Assembly (NCBI GenBank): GCA_021786555.1
Contig: JAJYNB010000024.1
Span: forward strand, 1-11,500
Direction of reading: 5' to 3'
DNA: 11,500 nt
Source of the DNA: Bacillota bacterium
GTDB taxonomy: Bacteria > Bacillota > Desulfitobacteriia > Desulfitobacteriales > JAJXUE01
The translations under genes were made by a program, and so were the position numbers. How positions within the stretch are numbered: the first letter of the stretch is position 1; each line of letters begins with the position of its first letter. This document shows, piece after piece, positions 1 through 6,167 of the stretch. The notes below the pieces were generated by a model, which was given only the letters and a program-made list of their open reading frames with translations, was not told the DNA's origin and searched no databases.

Positions 1-61
1 TGCATCTAAACAGGCTAGGTACAAGTTGATTTTCTTAGTCCCGGTACCAAGGGGGGGTATA

Positions 62-124
62 ATGAAGATAAACGGTCAAATACGAAGTTTAACGGCATTT
101 TTCATGTTTTTACCATGCCGGTAG
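62..124 (+). other. possible 20-codon leader ORF, weak
   Basis: An ATG follows a purine-rich AAGGGGGGG stretch by a few bases and opens a 20-codon frame ending in TAG. A perfect TATAAT (58-63) overlaps the start, so the G-run plus TATAAT may be promoter rather than ribosome binding site. The peptide begins MKINGQ and resembles nothing I recognise. The rest of 1-231 has no gene-like frame on either strand, only the hairpin at 171-210. Probably not a real gene. Confidence 0.12.
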
Positions 125-170
125 GGGGTAATATGTGAAAAATATGGCAAACAGTACGTCATAAAAGTGA

Positions 171-210
171 AGAGAAGGCAGGGACAGAAGTCCGTTCTAC
201 CTTCTCTTTT
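171..210 (-). terminator. hairpin terminator behind nadA
   Basis: AGAGAAGG (171-178) pairs perfectly with CCTTCTCT (200-207). Inside it a second small stem GGAC/GTCC closes an AGAA loop. On the plus strand a short T run (207-210) follows directly. On the minus strand the stem is followed by a weaker TCACTTTT. It lies 21 bp past the nadA stop, so it most likely ends the nadBCA transcript, possibly bidirectionally. The poor U-tract on the minus side lowers confidence. Confidence 0.45.
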
Positions 211-231
211 GGCAAGCATTTTTTGGAGCGT

Positions 232-1317
232 CTAGCTGCTTATCTCAAGCATTCTGTCCAGGGCCAGTCTCGCCTCGCCCGCGGTTGCCGGGTCTATCTT
301 GATTTGATTTCCCACCCTGCCTGCGGCCAGGTTGTCCAGGGCCCAAAGCAAGTGGGGCCTGTCAATTCGGTTCATGGTAACGCAGAGGCACATTGTTTCA
401 TTCAAGCAAAGCACCTGCTTGTCCGGGTTCTCCTTAGCCAGGCGATTGACCAGATTCAACTCGGTGCCTACGGCCCAGCTGCTTCCCGCAGGGGATTCAG
501 AAACCGTGCGAATGATGAATTCGGTGGAGCCAGCCAGGTCGGCTTTGCTGACCACAGCATTGCTGCACTCGGGATGAACCAACACTTTAATCCCTGTATA
601 CTTTTGCCGTACCTGATCTACCTGTTCCGGTGTAAATCTCTGGTGTACCGAACAGAAGCCGTTCCACAGTACCAAGTGCGGCGCCCGGGCTGGTAGTTCC
701 TGATCCGGGGCCTCAGGGTCCCACAAGAGCATTTCTTCGGGTTTTATCCCATACTCCAGGCCTGTATTTCTAGCCAGATGTTCATCGGGCAGAAAGAGTA
801 TGATTCTGTCTTCCTGCAGCAGCCGGGCGAAAATCCGTCCGGCGTTTGAGGAAGTGCAGGTCATTCCCCCGTGACGACCGCAGAAAGCTTTAATCTCAGC
901 CGTGGAGTTCACGTAGGTGACCGGAACGATTTCCTTGCTGTATTCTTCTGCGAGAATATCCCAGCATTCTTCCACCTGGGCCAGATCCGCCATGTCGGCC
1001 ATAGAACAACCCGCCTGCAAGTCCGGCAGAATTACTTTTTGTTGCGATGAGGTGAGAATATCTGCGGTTTCAGCCATGAAATGCACACCGCAAAAAACGA
1101 TGTACTCCGCCTGTCGTTCCCCGGCCGCAAGCTGGGAAAGTTTCAGGGAGTCTCCCCGGTAGTCGGCATAACCGATTACATCGTCGCGCTGGTAGTGATG
1201 GCCCAAAATAACCAGGCGATTCCCCAGCACGGATTTGTAATGAAGGATGCGCCGGTCCATTTCAGCCGGGCTCAAGGCCAGGTACTCGGCCGGCAGTATT
1301 TCCTGAATGAGGCTCAT
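232..1317 (-). CDS. nadA: quinolinate synthase NadA
   Basis: NadA condenses iminoaspartate (from NadB) with dihydroxyacetone phosphate to give quinolinate, using a 4Fe-4S cluster in the cytosol. The 361-residue product has the family's triplicated architecture: LGHHYQRDDV near 38-47, FCGVHFMAETADI near 75-87, DLQAGCSMADMA near 99-110, YVNSTAEIKA near 135-144, NGFCSVHQRF near 219-228, HPECSNAV near 248-255 and MCLCVTMNRID at 309-319. The three cluster ligands are expected to be C104, C222 and C310 (C312 is the alternative in the CxC). I chose the ATG at 1317 because AAAGGAGGG lies just upstream at 1334-1326; a GTG one codon earlier is equally well placed. A longer reading frame runs up to 1518 but overlaps nadC and lacks family similarity. 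It is the last gene of nadB-nadC-nadA, 20 bp after nadC. Confidence 0.97.
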   Translation of the reverse strand: MSLIQEILPAEYLALSPAEMDRRILHYKSVLGNRLVILGHHYQRDDVIGYADYRGDSLKLSQLAAGERQAEYIVFCGVHFMAETADILTSSQQKVILPDLQAGCSMADMADLAQVEECWDILAEEYSKEIVPVTYVNSTAEIKAFCGRHGGMTCTSSNAGRIFARLLQEDRIILFLPDEHLARNTGLEYGIKPEEMLLWDPEAPDQELPARAPHLVLWNGFCSVHQRFTPEQVDQVRQKYTGIKVLVHPECSNAVVSKADLAGSTEFIIRTVSESPAGSSWAVGTELNLVNRLAKENPDKQVLCLNETMCLCVTMNRIDRPHLLWALDNLAAGRVGNQIKIDPATAGEARLALDRMLEISS

Positions 1318-1337
1318 CACCCAAACCCTCCTTTGTC

Positions 1338-2171
1338 TCAGTCCATGATGTCCAAACTTATATCCAGGGCTGGGGCCGAGTGAGTGAGCCAGCCCAGGGA
1401 GATGAGATTTACCCCGGTGTTTGCCACCTCCCGCAGGGTGGCCAGGGTTATTCCCCCGGAGGCCTCCGTCAGGGCGCGCCCGCCAATCAGTTTGACCGCT
1501 TCCCGCATTAGGGGACAAGGCATGTTATCGAGCATGATCACATCTGCCCCGGTGGTCAAGGCCTCTTCCACCTGGGCCAGGCTTTCTGTTTCCACTTCAA
1601 TTTTGACCATAGGACCTACTGCCGCTCTGACCAGGCTTACTGCTTTGGAGATGCCCCCGGCGGCAGCGATATGGTTGTCCTTGATTAAGACTGCGTCAAA
1701 CAGGCCAAAGCGGTGGTTGCGCCCACCGCCGGCCGTTACCGCGTATTTTTCCAACGCTCTGAGCCCTGGTGTGGTCTTACGGGTGTCGATAACCCAGCAA
1801 TTAAAATCCTCCACGGCCTTGACAGCCTGACGGGTAACGGATGAGATGCCCGAAAGGTGCTGCAGCAGGTTGAGGGCTGTCCGCTCCGCGCTCAAAAGCG
1901 CCCGGGCCCGCCCAGCGATACTGGCAACCACCTGACCGGGTTCAACTGCATCGCCGTCCAGGGAAAAAGCCGTAAACTTAGCTTCCGGGTCGAGCAGGCG
2001 GAAGGCGGCAGCCGCCACATCCAGGCCTGCAATGACCCCTTGTCCCTTAACCAGTAACTGAGCCGTGGCAGAGGAGGAAGCGGAAATCACGGCCTCAGTG
2101 GTCAGGTCCTGAAAGCCTATGTCCTCCAGCAAGGCTTGTCTGACTAGATCTTCATACAATAATAAATTCAC
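1338..2171 (-). CDS. nadC: nicotinate-nucleotide pyrophosphorylase (quinolinate phosphoribosyltransferase)
   Basis: NadC converts quinolinate and PRPP to nicotinate mononucleotide, CO2 and pyrophosphate, the step that joins de novo synthesis to the common NAD pathway. The 277 residues match the family full length. NLLQHLSGISSVT (101-113) precedes the substrate-binding DTRKTTPGLR (129-138) and EKYAVTAGGGRNHR (141-154). KDNHI lies at 164-168 and VETE at 193-196. MLDNM is at 213-217, ASGGI at 237-241, and the C-terminal THSAPALDISLDI at 263-275. The start is GTG at 2171, whose bases overlap the nadB TGA stop in a GTGA arrangement, so translation is probably coupled to nadB. The usual SVGALTHSAP is SLGWLTHSAP here, a minor variant. 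Confidence 0.97.
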   Translation of the reverse strand: MNLLLYEDLVRQALLEDIGFQDLTTEAVISASSSATAQLLVKGQGVIAGLDVAAAAFRLLDPEAKFTAFSLDGDAVEPGQVVASIAGRARALLSAERTALNLLQHLSGISSVTRQAVKAVEDFNCWVIDTRKTTPGLRALEKYAVTAGGGRNHRFGLFDAVLIKDNHIAAAGGISKAVSLVRAAVGPMVKIEVETESLAQVEEALTTGADVIMLDNMPCPLMREAVKLIGGRALTEASGGITLATLREVANTGVNLISLGWLTHSAPALDISLDIMD

Positions 2172-3676
2172 GCGGAAAACCTCCCGGGAATAAAGTGCCT
2201 GTGCTGCCAGGCCAGGTTTGAGGCTGGATAATCGGAGCGGAAATGGCTGCCCCGGCTTTCAGCCCGGTTCAAGGCCGCCACGCAAACAAGTTTTGAGACC
2301 AGAAGCATGTTTTTTAACTCAAAATCCTCCGCTCCAGCCTGAAGCTCCAGGAGTGTGCGTGAAGCTTCAGCCAGCTCGCGGCCGTCCCGGATGATGCCGA
2401 CCTTTGACCACATGATTTCCTGCAGGACTGCCAGTCGAGGATCACTGAGATCAAGCGCTTTCACCCTGGGGATTTCTACCTGTTCCGGCAGCGGTTTGGG
2501 CCGTTCAAGCTTGGCCAAGGCCAGAGCTACCCGCCGACCAAAGACCAGCCCTTCCAGCAGGGAATTGCTGGCCAGCCGGTTGGCGCCGTGTACACCGGTG
2601 GCTGCGGTTTCACCACAGGCAAGAAGACCGCGGATGTTGGTTTTGCCCCAAGCGTCAGTCTTGATTCCCCCAATCATAAAGTGGGCAGCCGGGGTGACCG
2701 GAATGGGTTCACGGGCTGGGTCGATGTCGTGGAAGACAAGCCTGTGGTAGATGTTGGGAAAGCGTGAGCCAAACTTGGCGCCAAGGGAAGTGGCATCCAG
2801 GAACACTTCCCGTTCTTCGGCCTGTTCATGCACAATGGCCCGGCTGACCACATCCCGCGGCGCCAGGTCTGCCATGGGGTGATAGGCGGACATAAACTTG
2901 GTGCCGTGGTTATCCACTAAAACCGCTCCTTCTCCCCGCACGGCCTCGGAAATGAGAAAAAGCGGATTGGTACCCCGGTTCAGGGCGGTAGGGTGGAACT
3001 GGATAAACTCAAGATCCGTGAGTTCAGCACCGGCACCCCAGGCCAAAGCCAGGCCGTCCCCTGTGCTGGGTGAGGAATTGGTGGTGCGGCCAAATATCTG
3101 CCCGCATCCCCCGGTAGCCAGGACTACCCCCCTGGAGCTGAAATGGGTCACCTTACCTTGGGATTCAGCCAAGACTCCTGTGCAGCGCCCTTTATGCAGG
3201 GTTAGTTCCAGGGCATAAGTGTTGGGAATAAGTGTTATTCCTTCAGTTTGCTGCAGCTTTTGGTAGAGGGCCCGCCATATTTCCGCACCGGTATTGTCAC
3301 CGTGGTGCAGCACCCTGGCTAGGCTGTGGGCCCCTTCCCTGGCCAGAGACAGTTCGCCCGCCTCGTCAAAGTCAAATTGTACTCCCCATTCCAGCAGGGT
3401 TTGGATTGCCTGAGGAGCTTCACCGGTCAAAAGCCTGACCGCATCAGGCTGGCACGCCCCGGCTCCCGCCGAGAGCGTATCAGACAAATGGAGCTCAGGC
3501 GAGTCGTTCTTGCCGACGGCAGCTGCAACCCCTCCCTGGGCCAGGGCAGTATTGCAATTGCCCGCCTGGTCTTTGGTGAGAATAATGACTTCACCGTGTT
3601 GAACAGCCCACAGGGCAGCGGTCAGGCCGGCAACACCGCCGCCGACAATGACAAAATCTGTTTCTACCACCCGCAC
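2168..3676 (-). CDS. nadB: L-aspartate oxidase NadB
   Basis: A FAD flavoprotein of the succinate dehydrogenase/fumarate reductase family that oxidises L-aspartate to iminoaspartate, the unstable substrate handed to NadA. In anaerobes fumarate rather than O2 is the likely electron acceptor (inference). The 502 residues show the FAD dinucleotide motif VGGGVAGLTAAL (11-22) and ALAQGGVAAAVG (44-55). REGAHSLARVLHHGDNTG spans 113-130 and LATGGCGQIF 186-195. EFIQFHPTAL lies at 223-232, SEAVRGEGA at 243-251, PRDVVSRAI at 273-281, and the active-site region GVHGANRLASNSLLEGLVFG at 361-380. The C-terminal ESRGSHFRSDYP (473-484) is typical. The GTG at 3676 is preferred because GGAGGG lies 7 bp upstream; a second GTG two codons later is possible. 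First gene of the operon, behind the promoter at 3751-3779. Confidence 0.97.
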   Translation of the reverse strand: MRVVETDFVIVGGGVAGLTAALWAVQHGEVIILTKDQAGNCNTALAQGGVAAAVGKNDSPELHLSDTLSAGAGACQPDAVRLLTGEAPQAIQTLLEWGVQFDFDEAGELSLAREGAHSLARVLHHGDNTGAEIWRALYQKLQQTEGITLIPNTYALELTLHKGRCTGVLAESQGKVTHFSSRGVVLATGGCGQIFGRTTNSSPSTGDGLALAWGAGAELTDLEFIQFHPTALNRGTNPLFLISEAVRGEGAVLVDNHGTKFMSAYHPMADLAPRDVVSRAIVHEQAEEREVFLDATSLGAKFGSRFPNIYHRLVFHDIDPAREPIPVTPAAHFMIGGIKTDAWGKTNIRGLLACGETAATGVHGANRLASNSLLEGLVFGRRVALALAKLERPKPLPEQVEIPRVKALDLSDPRLAVLQEIMWSKVGIIRDGRELAEASRTLLELQAGAEDFELKNMLLVSKLVCVAALNRAESRGSHFRSDYPASNLAWQHRHFIPGRFSA

Positions 3677-3697
3677 GGGCTATCCCTCCAATACTTT

Positions 3698-3727
3698 AGA
3701 AGTCAGAAGTCAGGAGTCCTGAATTCT
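3698..3727. repeat. short copy of GTCAGAA-type dispersed palindromic repeat (copy C)
   Basis: GAAGTCAGAAGTCAGGAG followed by TCCTGAATTC is built of the same TCAGAAG / TCAGGAG heptamer-like units and GAATTC as the longer elements at 3858-3942 and 10881-10963, but lacks their AGAACGTTT core. CAGG/CCTG can form a small hairpin. It lies in the nadB 5' leader, between the predicted transcription start and the ribosome binding site. Confidence 0.55.
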
Positions 3728-3750
3728 CGGACAACAACAACCTTTATTCA

Positions 3751-3779
3751 TTTTTATCAGATGACATTACTGGTGTCAA
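3751..3779 (-). promoter_or_regulatory. nadBCA promoter
   Basis: Read on the minus strand, a perfect -35 TTGACA (3779-3774) is followed after 17 bp by TAAAAA (3756-3751). The latter has a TG one base upstream, as in extended -10 promoters. Initiation near 3744 would give a leader of about 65 nt before the nadB GTG. The -35 is one arm of the palindrome at 3774-3795, so a repressor bound there would block RNA polymerase. Confidence 0.7.
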
Positions 3780-3795
3780 GACACATGTATTGACA
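3774..3795. promoter_or_regulatory. palindromic operator between nadB and nifS, probable NiaR site
   Basis: A 22-bp near-perfect inverted repeat: TGTCAA and TTGACA outer arms, with ACA-CA-TGT at the centre, so 9 of 11 base pairs match. It sits in the middle of the divergent spacer between two gene sets that form one NAD regulon, and a NiaR gene lies in the same cluster. NiaR (YrxA) represses nadB-type operons in response to nicotinate in Bacillus. Assignment of this palindrome to NiaR is inference from position and symmetry. Confidence 0.65.
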
Positions 3796-3819
3796 TATAG
3801 ACTATTTCTGCTTTAAAAT
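3790..3819 (+). promoter_or_regulatory. nifS-niaR promoter
   Basis: A perfect -35 TTGACA (3790-3795), which is the right arm of the operator palindrome, is followed after 18 bp by TAAAAT (3814-3819). Transcription would start near 3826, giving an unusually long leader of roughly 165 nt before the GTG start. That leader contains the dispersed repeat at 3858-3942. Confidence 0.65.
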
Positions 3820-3857
3820 CATCACAAAACAGCCTTTTTGTTAAAAAAATTGTAACT

Positions 3858-3942
3858 ACTCAGGGGTCAGGAGTCAGAATGAGAGAACGTTTATCATCTC
3901 GAAGTATTCTGAATTCTGACTACTGAATTCTGAATACTCAGG
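3858..3942. repeat. GTCAGAA-type dispersed palindromic repeat (copy A)
   Basis: The left half is made of ACTCAGG, GTCAGGA and GTCAGAAT units and the right half of ATTCTGAATTCTGAC-like units, so the element folds back on itself. Between them is a short unpaired core with AGAACGTTT. The 48-bp heart (3873-3920) matches 10907-10954 at the same length, with differences concentrated in the loop. It is non-coding, lies in the leader of the nifS-type gene, and looks like a MITE-like or multi-copy palindromic element. Confidence 0.7.
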
Positions 3943-3992
3943 AATAATGGCTGAGACCGCTGATCATAACCATGCCCAAGGGAGGTAGGAAA

Positions 3993-5141
3993 GTGCTATA
4001 CCTGGATTACGCCGCTACGACCCCGGTGCGCCCCGAGGTGCAAGAGGAGATGACCCATTACTTTGCCGCCCAGTTTGAGAATCCTCACAGCCCCCATGAA
4101 GCAGGGATTAGGGTCAAGGCGGCGGTGGAGGAGGCACGGGAACTGGTCGGCAGGGTAATAGGCGCATCGCCGCGGCAGGTGGTCTTTACTTCCGGCGGAA
4201 CAGAAGCCAACAACCTGGCCATAATTGGGGGAGCACGGGCCAGGCGGAAAAAGGGCAACCACCTGGTAACAACGCCCATCGAACATAAATCTGTACTCGG
4301 CCCTATGGCAGCCTTGACTAAGGAAGGATTTAGGGTCGACTTTTTTCCGTTAGATCCCACCGGTTTGCTGGAGCAGGAAAGATGGCAGGAAAGCCTCACG
4401 CCGCAGACAACACTGGTCTCGGTGGGTCACGCCAATAACGAGATAGGAACAGTGCAGCCTGTTGCAGACCTGGCTCCCGTATTAAGGAAAAAAGGGATTC
4501 TATTTCACTGTGACTGCATCCAGACCTTTGGAAAAATATGGGTCAAGGTTGAGGATGTAGGCGCCGACCTGATTTCTGTCAGCGGGCATAAGCTGTACGG
4601 GCCTAAAGGGGTTGGCTTTTTGTATGTGGGACCGGGTGTGAGAATTGAACCATTAATGTATGGCGGCGGCCAAGAACGCGGTCTGCGGCCCGGAACCCTG
4701 AACGTACCGGCGATAATGGGCCTGGCCAAAGCGGTGGAACTGGCGGGGCAGGAATACAAGCGGGAACTATTGCGCCTCTTGGTACTGCGAAATGAATTGG
4801 TTAACAGAGCTTTACTAATCCCAGGGGTTTACCTGAACGGTCATCCTGGGCAGCGCCTGCCCAATCATGTGAATTTGGGAATTGAAGGAATTGAAGGACA
4901 GGTAATTGTGTCTGAAATGGGCAAGCGGGGTATTGCTATAAGCACGGGCGCAGCTTGTTCCAGCGGTTCAAGGGAACCCTCCCATGTACTCACGGCCTTG
5001 GGTCAGAAAATAGGCGAGGCAACCCAGGGATTTCGCATAACTTTAGGATCTGCTACAACTTTGCAGGATATTTTCACTTTTGTATCCAACTTATCCGCAG
5101 TGGTGAAAGACTTGTCGGAACGATTTTTGCTTCAAATATAA
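3993..5141 (+). CDS. cysteine desulfurase, NifS/IscS type, dedicated to NAD synthesis (NadS)
   Basis: A PLP enzyme that removes sulfur from cysteine as a protein persulfide for iron-sulfur assembly. The 382 residues show LDYAATTPV (4-12), GGTEANNLAI (69-78), the TPIEHKS histidine (98), HANNEIGTVQP (147-157) and HCDCIQ (172-177). SVSGHKLYGPKG (195-206) carries the PLP lysine K200, and STGAACSSGSREPSHVL (317-333) the catalytic C322. I chose the GTG at 3993 because AAGGGAGG ends 7 bp before it and family similarity begins at once; the ATG at 3972 lies upstream of that site. In Bacillus the equivalent nifS is divergent from nadBCA and matures the NadA cluster, and the same layout here supports that role. 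The usual HxDAxQ alanine is cysteine (C175), so the PLP-binding D174 is flanked by two cysteines. niaR follows 24 bp downstream. Confidence 0.94.
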   Translation: MLYLDYAATTPVRPEVQEEMTHYFAAQFENPHSPHEAGIRVKAAVEEARELVGRVIGASPRQVVFTSGGTEANNLAIIGGARARRKKGNHLVTTPIEHKSVLGPMAALTKEGFRVDFFPLDPTGLLEQERWQESLTPQTTLVSVGHANNEIGTVQPVADLAPVLRKKGILFHCDCIQTFGKIWVKVEDVGADLISVSGHKLYGPKGVGFLYVGPGVRIEPLMYGGGQERGLRPGTLNVPAIMGLAKAVELAGQEYKRELLRLLVLRNELVNRALLIPGVYLNGHPGQRLPNHVNLGIEGIEGQVIVSEMGKRGIAISTGAACSSGSREPSHVLTALGQKIGEATQGFRITLGSATTLQDIFTFVSNLSAVVKDLSERFLLQI

Positions 5142-5165
5142 GATAGTAAAAAAGGTAGTAGGTGG

Positions 5166-5702
5166 GTGAATATGCTGCGCAAGGACGGACAAGCCGGGGA
5201 AGACAGGCGGGCGCGAGTGCTTGGCCTGCTCAGGGAAAACCAACAACCGCAAAAAGCTGCCGGCCTGGCTAAGCTCACTGGGGTGAGCCGCCAGGTGATT
5301 GTCCAGGACATAGCGCTGCTCAGGGCCAGGAAAGAACCTATTGTAGCCACCCCAGGCGGGTATATTTACCTGGCCCAACCGGATCTCAAGGGGGTAAGAA
5401 GGGTGATTATGAGCCGGCATGTGCCCGAAGAAACGGAAGAGGAGCTTAATACCCTGGTGGATTACGGTGTGACGGTGCTGGATGTGGGAGTGGAGCACTC
5501 GGTATACGGCCGGATTTTCCGCCCTTTGGGCTTGAGGACCCGGAAAGATGTGCGCGGCTTTATCAAAAGAATCTTCGAGACTGATGCCACCCTGCTTAGC
5601 TCTTTGACCAATGGTGTGCACCTGCATACCATTGAGGGGCCTGACGAAGAAACCCTCGACCTTGCATGCGCCGAGCTGGCCCGCCGCGGTTTCCTGCTGT
5701 AG
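5166..5702 (+). CDS. niaR: NiaR, nicotinate-responsive transcriptional repressor (HTH + 3H domain)
   Basis: Homologous to Bacillus YrxA/NadR, which represses NAD synthesis and niacin uptake genes when nicotinate is plentiful. In the 178 residues an N-terminal winged HTH spans about 12-68 (RRARVLGLLREN, then LAKLTGVSRQVIVQDIALLR). A C-terminal 3H domain spans about 75-175. H85 (SRHV), H111 (VEHS), H152 and H154 (GVHLHTIEGP) are the conserved histidines. H85, E93, H152 and H154 have nearly the spacing I recall for the metal-binding set of the Thermotoga 3H protein, suggesting a bound metal at the effector site. The GTG at 5166 or the ATG two codons later are both possible starts. It sits in the regulon it should control, cotranscribed with the desulfurase, so it is probably autoregulated through the palindrome at 3774-3795. 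Its TAG stop is the first three bases of the inverted repeat at 5700. Confidence 0.93.
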   Translation: MNMLRKDGQAGEDRRARVLGLLRENQQPQKAAGLAKLTGVSRQVIVQDIALLRARKEPIVATPGGYIYLAQPDLKGVRRVIMSRHVPEETEEELNTLVDYGVTVLDVGVEHSVYGRIFRPLGLRTRKDVRGFIKRIFETDATLLSSLTNGVHLHTIEGPDEETLDLACAELARRGFLL

Positions 5703-5822
5703 GCCGTTGAAAAACGGCGTCTAGCTTTGTCGCCGCTGGCACCGGCATCCTCAACGTACGTCCAGTACGCCTGCGGTGCCGGTGCCAGCGGCTTCGCGCT
5801 ATACTTGTTTTTGAACGGCCTA
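5700..5822. repeat. 123-bp imperfect inverted repeat, MITE-like
   Basis: Ends TAGGCCGTT (5700-5708) and AACGGCCTA (5814-5822) are exact inverted repeats. Farther in, GCCGCTGGCACCGGCA (5732-5747) is the exact reverse complement of 5777-5792. The central loop includes the palindrome ACGTACGT (5754-5761). The long hairpin contains no credible gene. It abuts the niaR stop codon, whose TAG forms its first bases. I believe similar GTACGCCTGCG / TTTTTGAACGGCC palindromes recur in Peptococcaceae genomes, but this is memory, not a search. Confidence 0.7.
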
Positions 5823-5914
5823 CGTCTGGGGTCATTGGAATTTATAGCCGGTTCCGGGTGGAAACACCGGGGCCGGCTCTTTTGTTTGGTGCTGTTCCGG
5901 CCTGGCTTCTTTTA
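5798..5914 (+). repeat. 117-bp direct repeat, copy 1
   Basis: Identical base for base to 6168-6284 (offset 370). Its first 25 bp are the right end of the inverted repeat at 5700-5822; the remaining 92 bp carry a terminator hairpin. Identity stops abruptly on both sides (C versus A before it, A versus T after it). Confidence 0.95.
5846..5887 (+). terminator. rho-independent terminator after nifS-niaR
   Basis: AGCCGG (5846-5851) pairs with CCGGCT (5873-5878). The stem continues through two G-U pairs and CCG(G)GTG/CACCGG, closed by a GAAA tetraloop, and is followed by CTCTTTTGTTT. This is a strong terminator for the upstream transcript and lies inside direct repeat copy 1. Confidence 0.8.
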
Positions 5915-5918
5915 ATGG

Positions 5919-5996
5919 TGTCAGGGGGACAGGTCCCTTGACACTACGTGAAATGGCGGGAAAGATTGCGGTGTCAAGGGACCTGTCCCCCTGACA
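5919..5996. repeat. REPIN-like perfect inverted repeat, 26-bp arms
   Basis: The segment 5919-5944 (TGTCAGGGGG to TTGACAC) is the exact reverse complement of 5971-5996, with a 26-bp loop. Each arm is itself palindromic: GGGAC-AG-GTCCC inside TGTCA/TGACA-type ends. Two such palindromes in opposite orientation are the architecture of REPINs mobilised by REP-associated tyrosine (RAYT, Y1) transposases. No transposase is present here, so any mobilisation would be in trans (inference). Confidence 0.75.
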
Positions 5997-6004
5997 TATG
6001 TATT

Positions 6005-6094
6005 CCTTGGCTTACGGTCAGCACGTCGGCTCGGACTACCAGAGCCGGGTGAAATTTTGTTCCGGAAAAATTCACCCTCCCTAAAGCAGCCAAG
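6005..6094. other. three-way-junction-like palindromic segment
   Basis: CTTGGCT (6006-6012) can pair with AGCCAAG (6088-6094) as an outer stem. It encloses GGCTC/GAGCC (6028-6032 with 6042-6046) and a longer hairpin GGTGAAATTTT/AAAAATTCACC (6048-6058 with 6066-6076, one mismatch). It could be a structured RNA, but DNA-level palindromes of a mobile repeat are equally possible. It matches no RNA family I can name. Confidence 0.35.
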
Positions 6095-6123
6095 TGTTCT
6101 GGGTGGCGTTTTTCGCAAGAAAT

Positions 6124-6166
6124 CATGGGGTTGGCTAATAAGCTAAGATTTTGTGGGAACCCCATG
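6124..6166. repeat. 9-bp inverted repeat just before direct repeat copy 2
   Basis: CATGGGGTT (6124-6132) and AACCCCATG (6158-6166) are perfect inverted repeats around a 25-bp loop. The right arm ends one base before the second 117-bp repeat copy, so it may mark an end of the inserted segment. Confidence 0.5.
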
Positions 6167-6167
6167 A

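Noticed and set aside
1318..1518. 67-residue N-terminal extension of nadA
   Set aside because: It overlaps nadC on the same strand, has no NadA similarity, and the ATG at 1317 has a strong AAAGGAGGG site.
3972..3992. ATG start of the desulfurase at 3972
   Set aside because: The ribosome binding site AAGGGAGG lies after this ATG and 7 bp before the GTG at 3993, and family similarity begins there.
6001..6100. tRNA-like or group II intron-like fold
   Set aside because: Stems are present, but there is no T-loop or acceptor pattern, and the GAGCCG stretch does not continue as a domain V hairpin.
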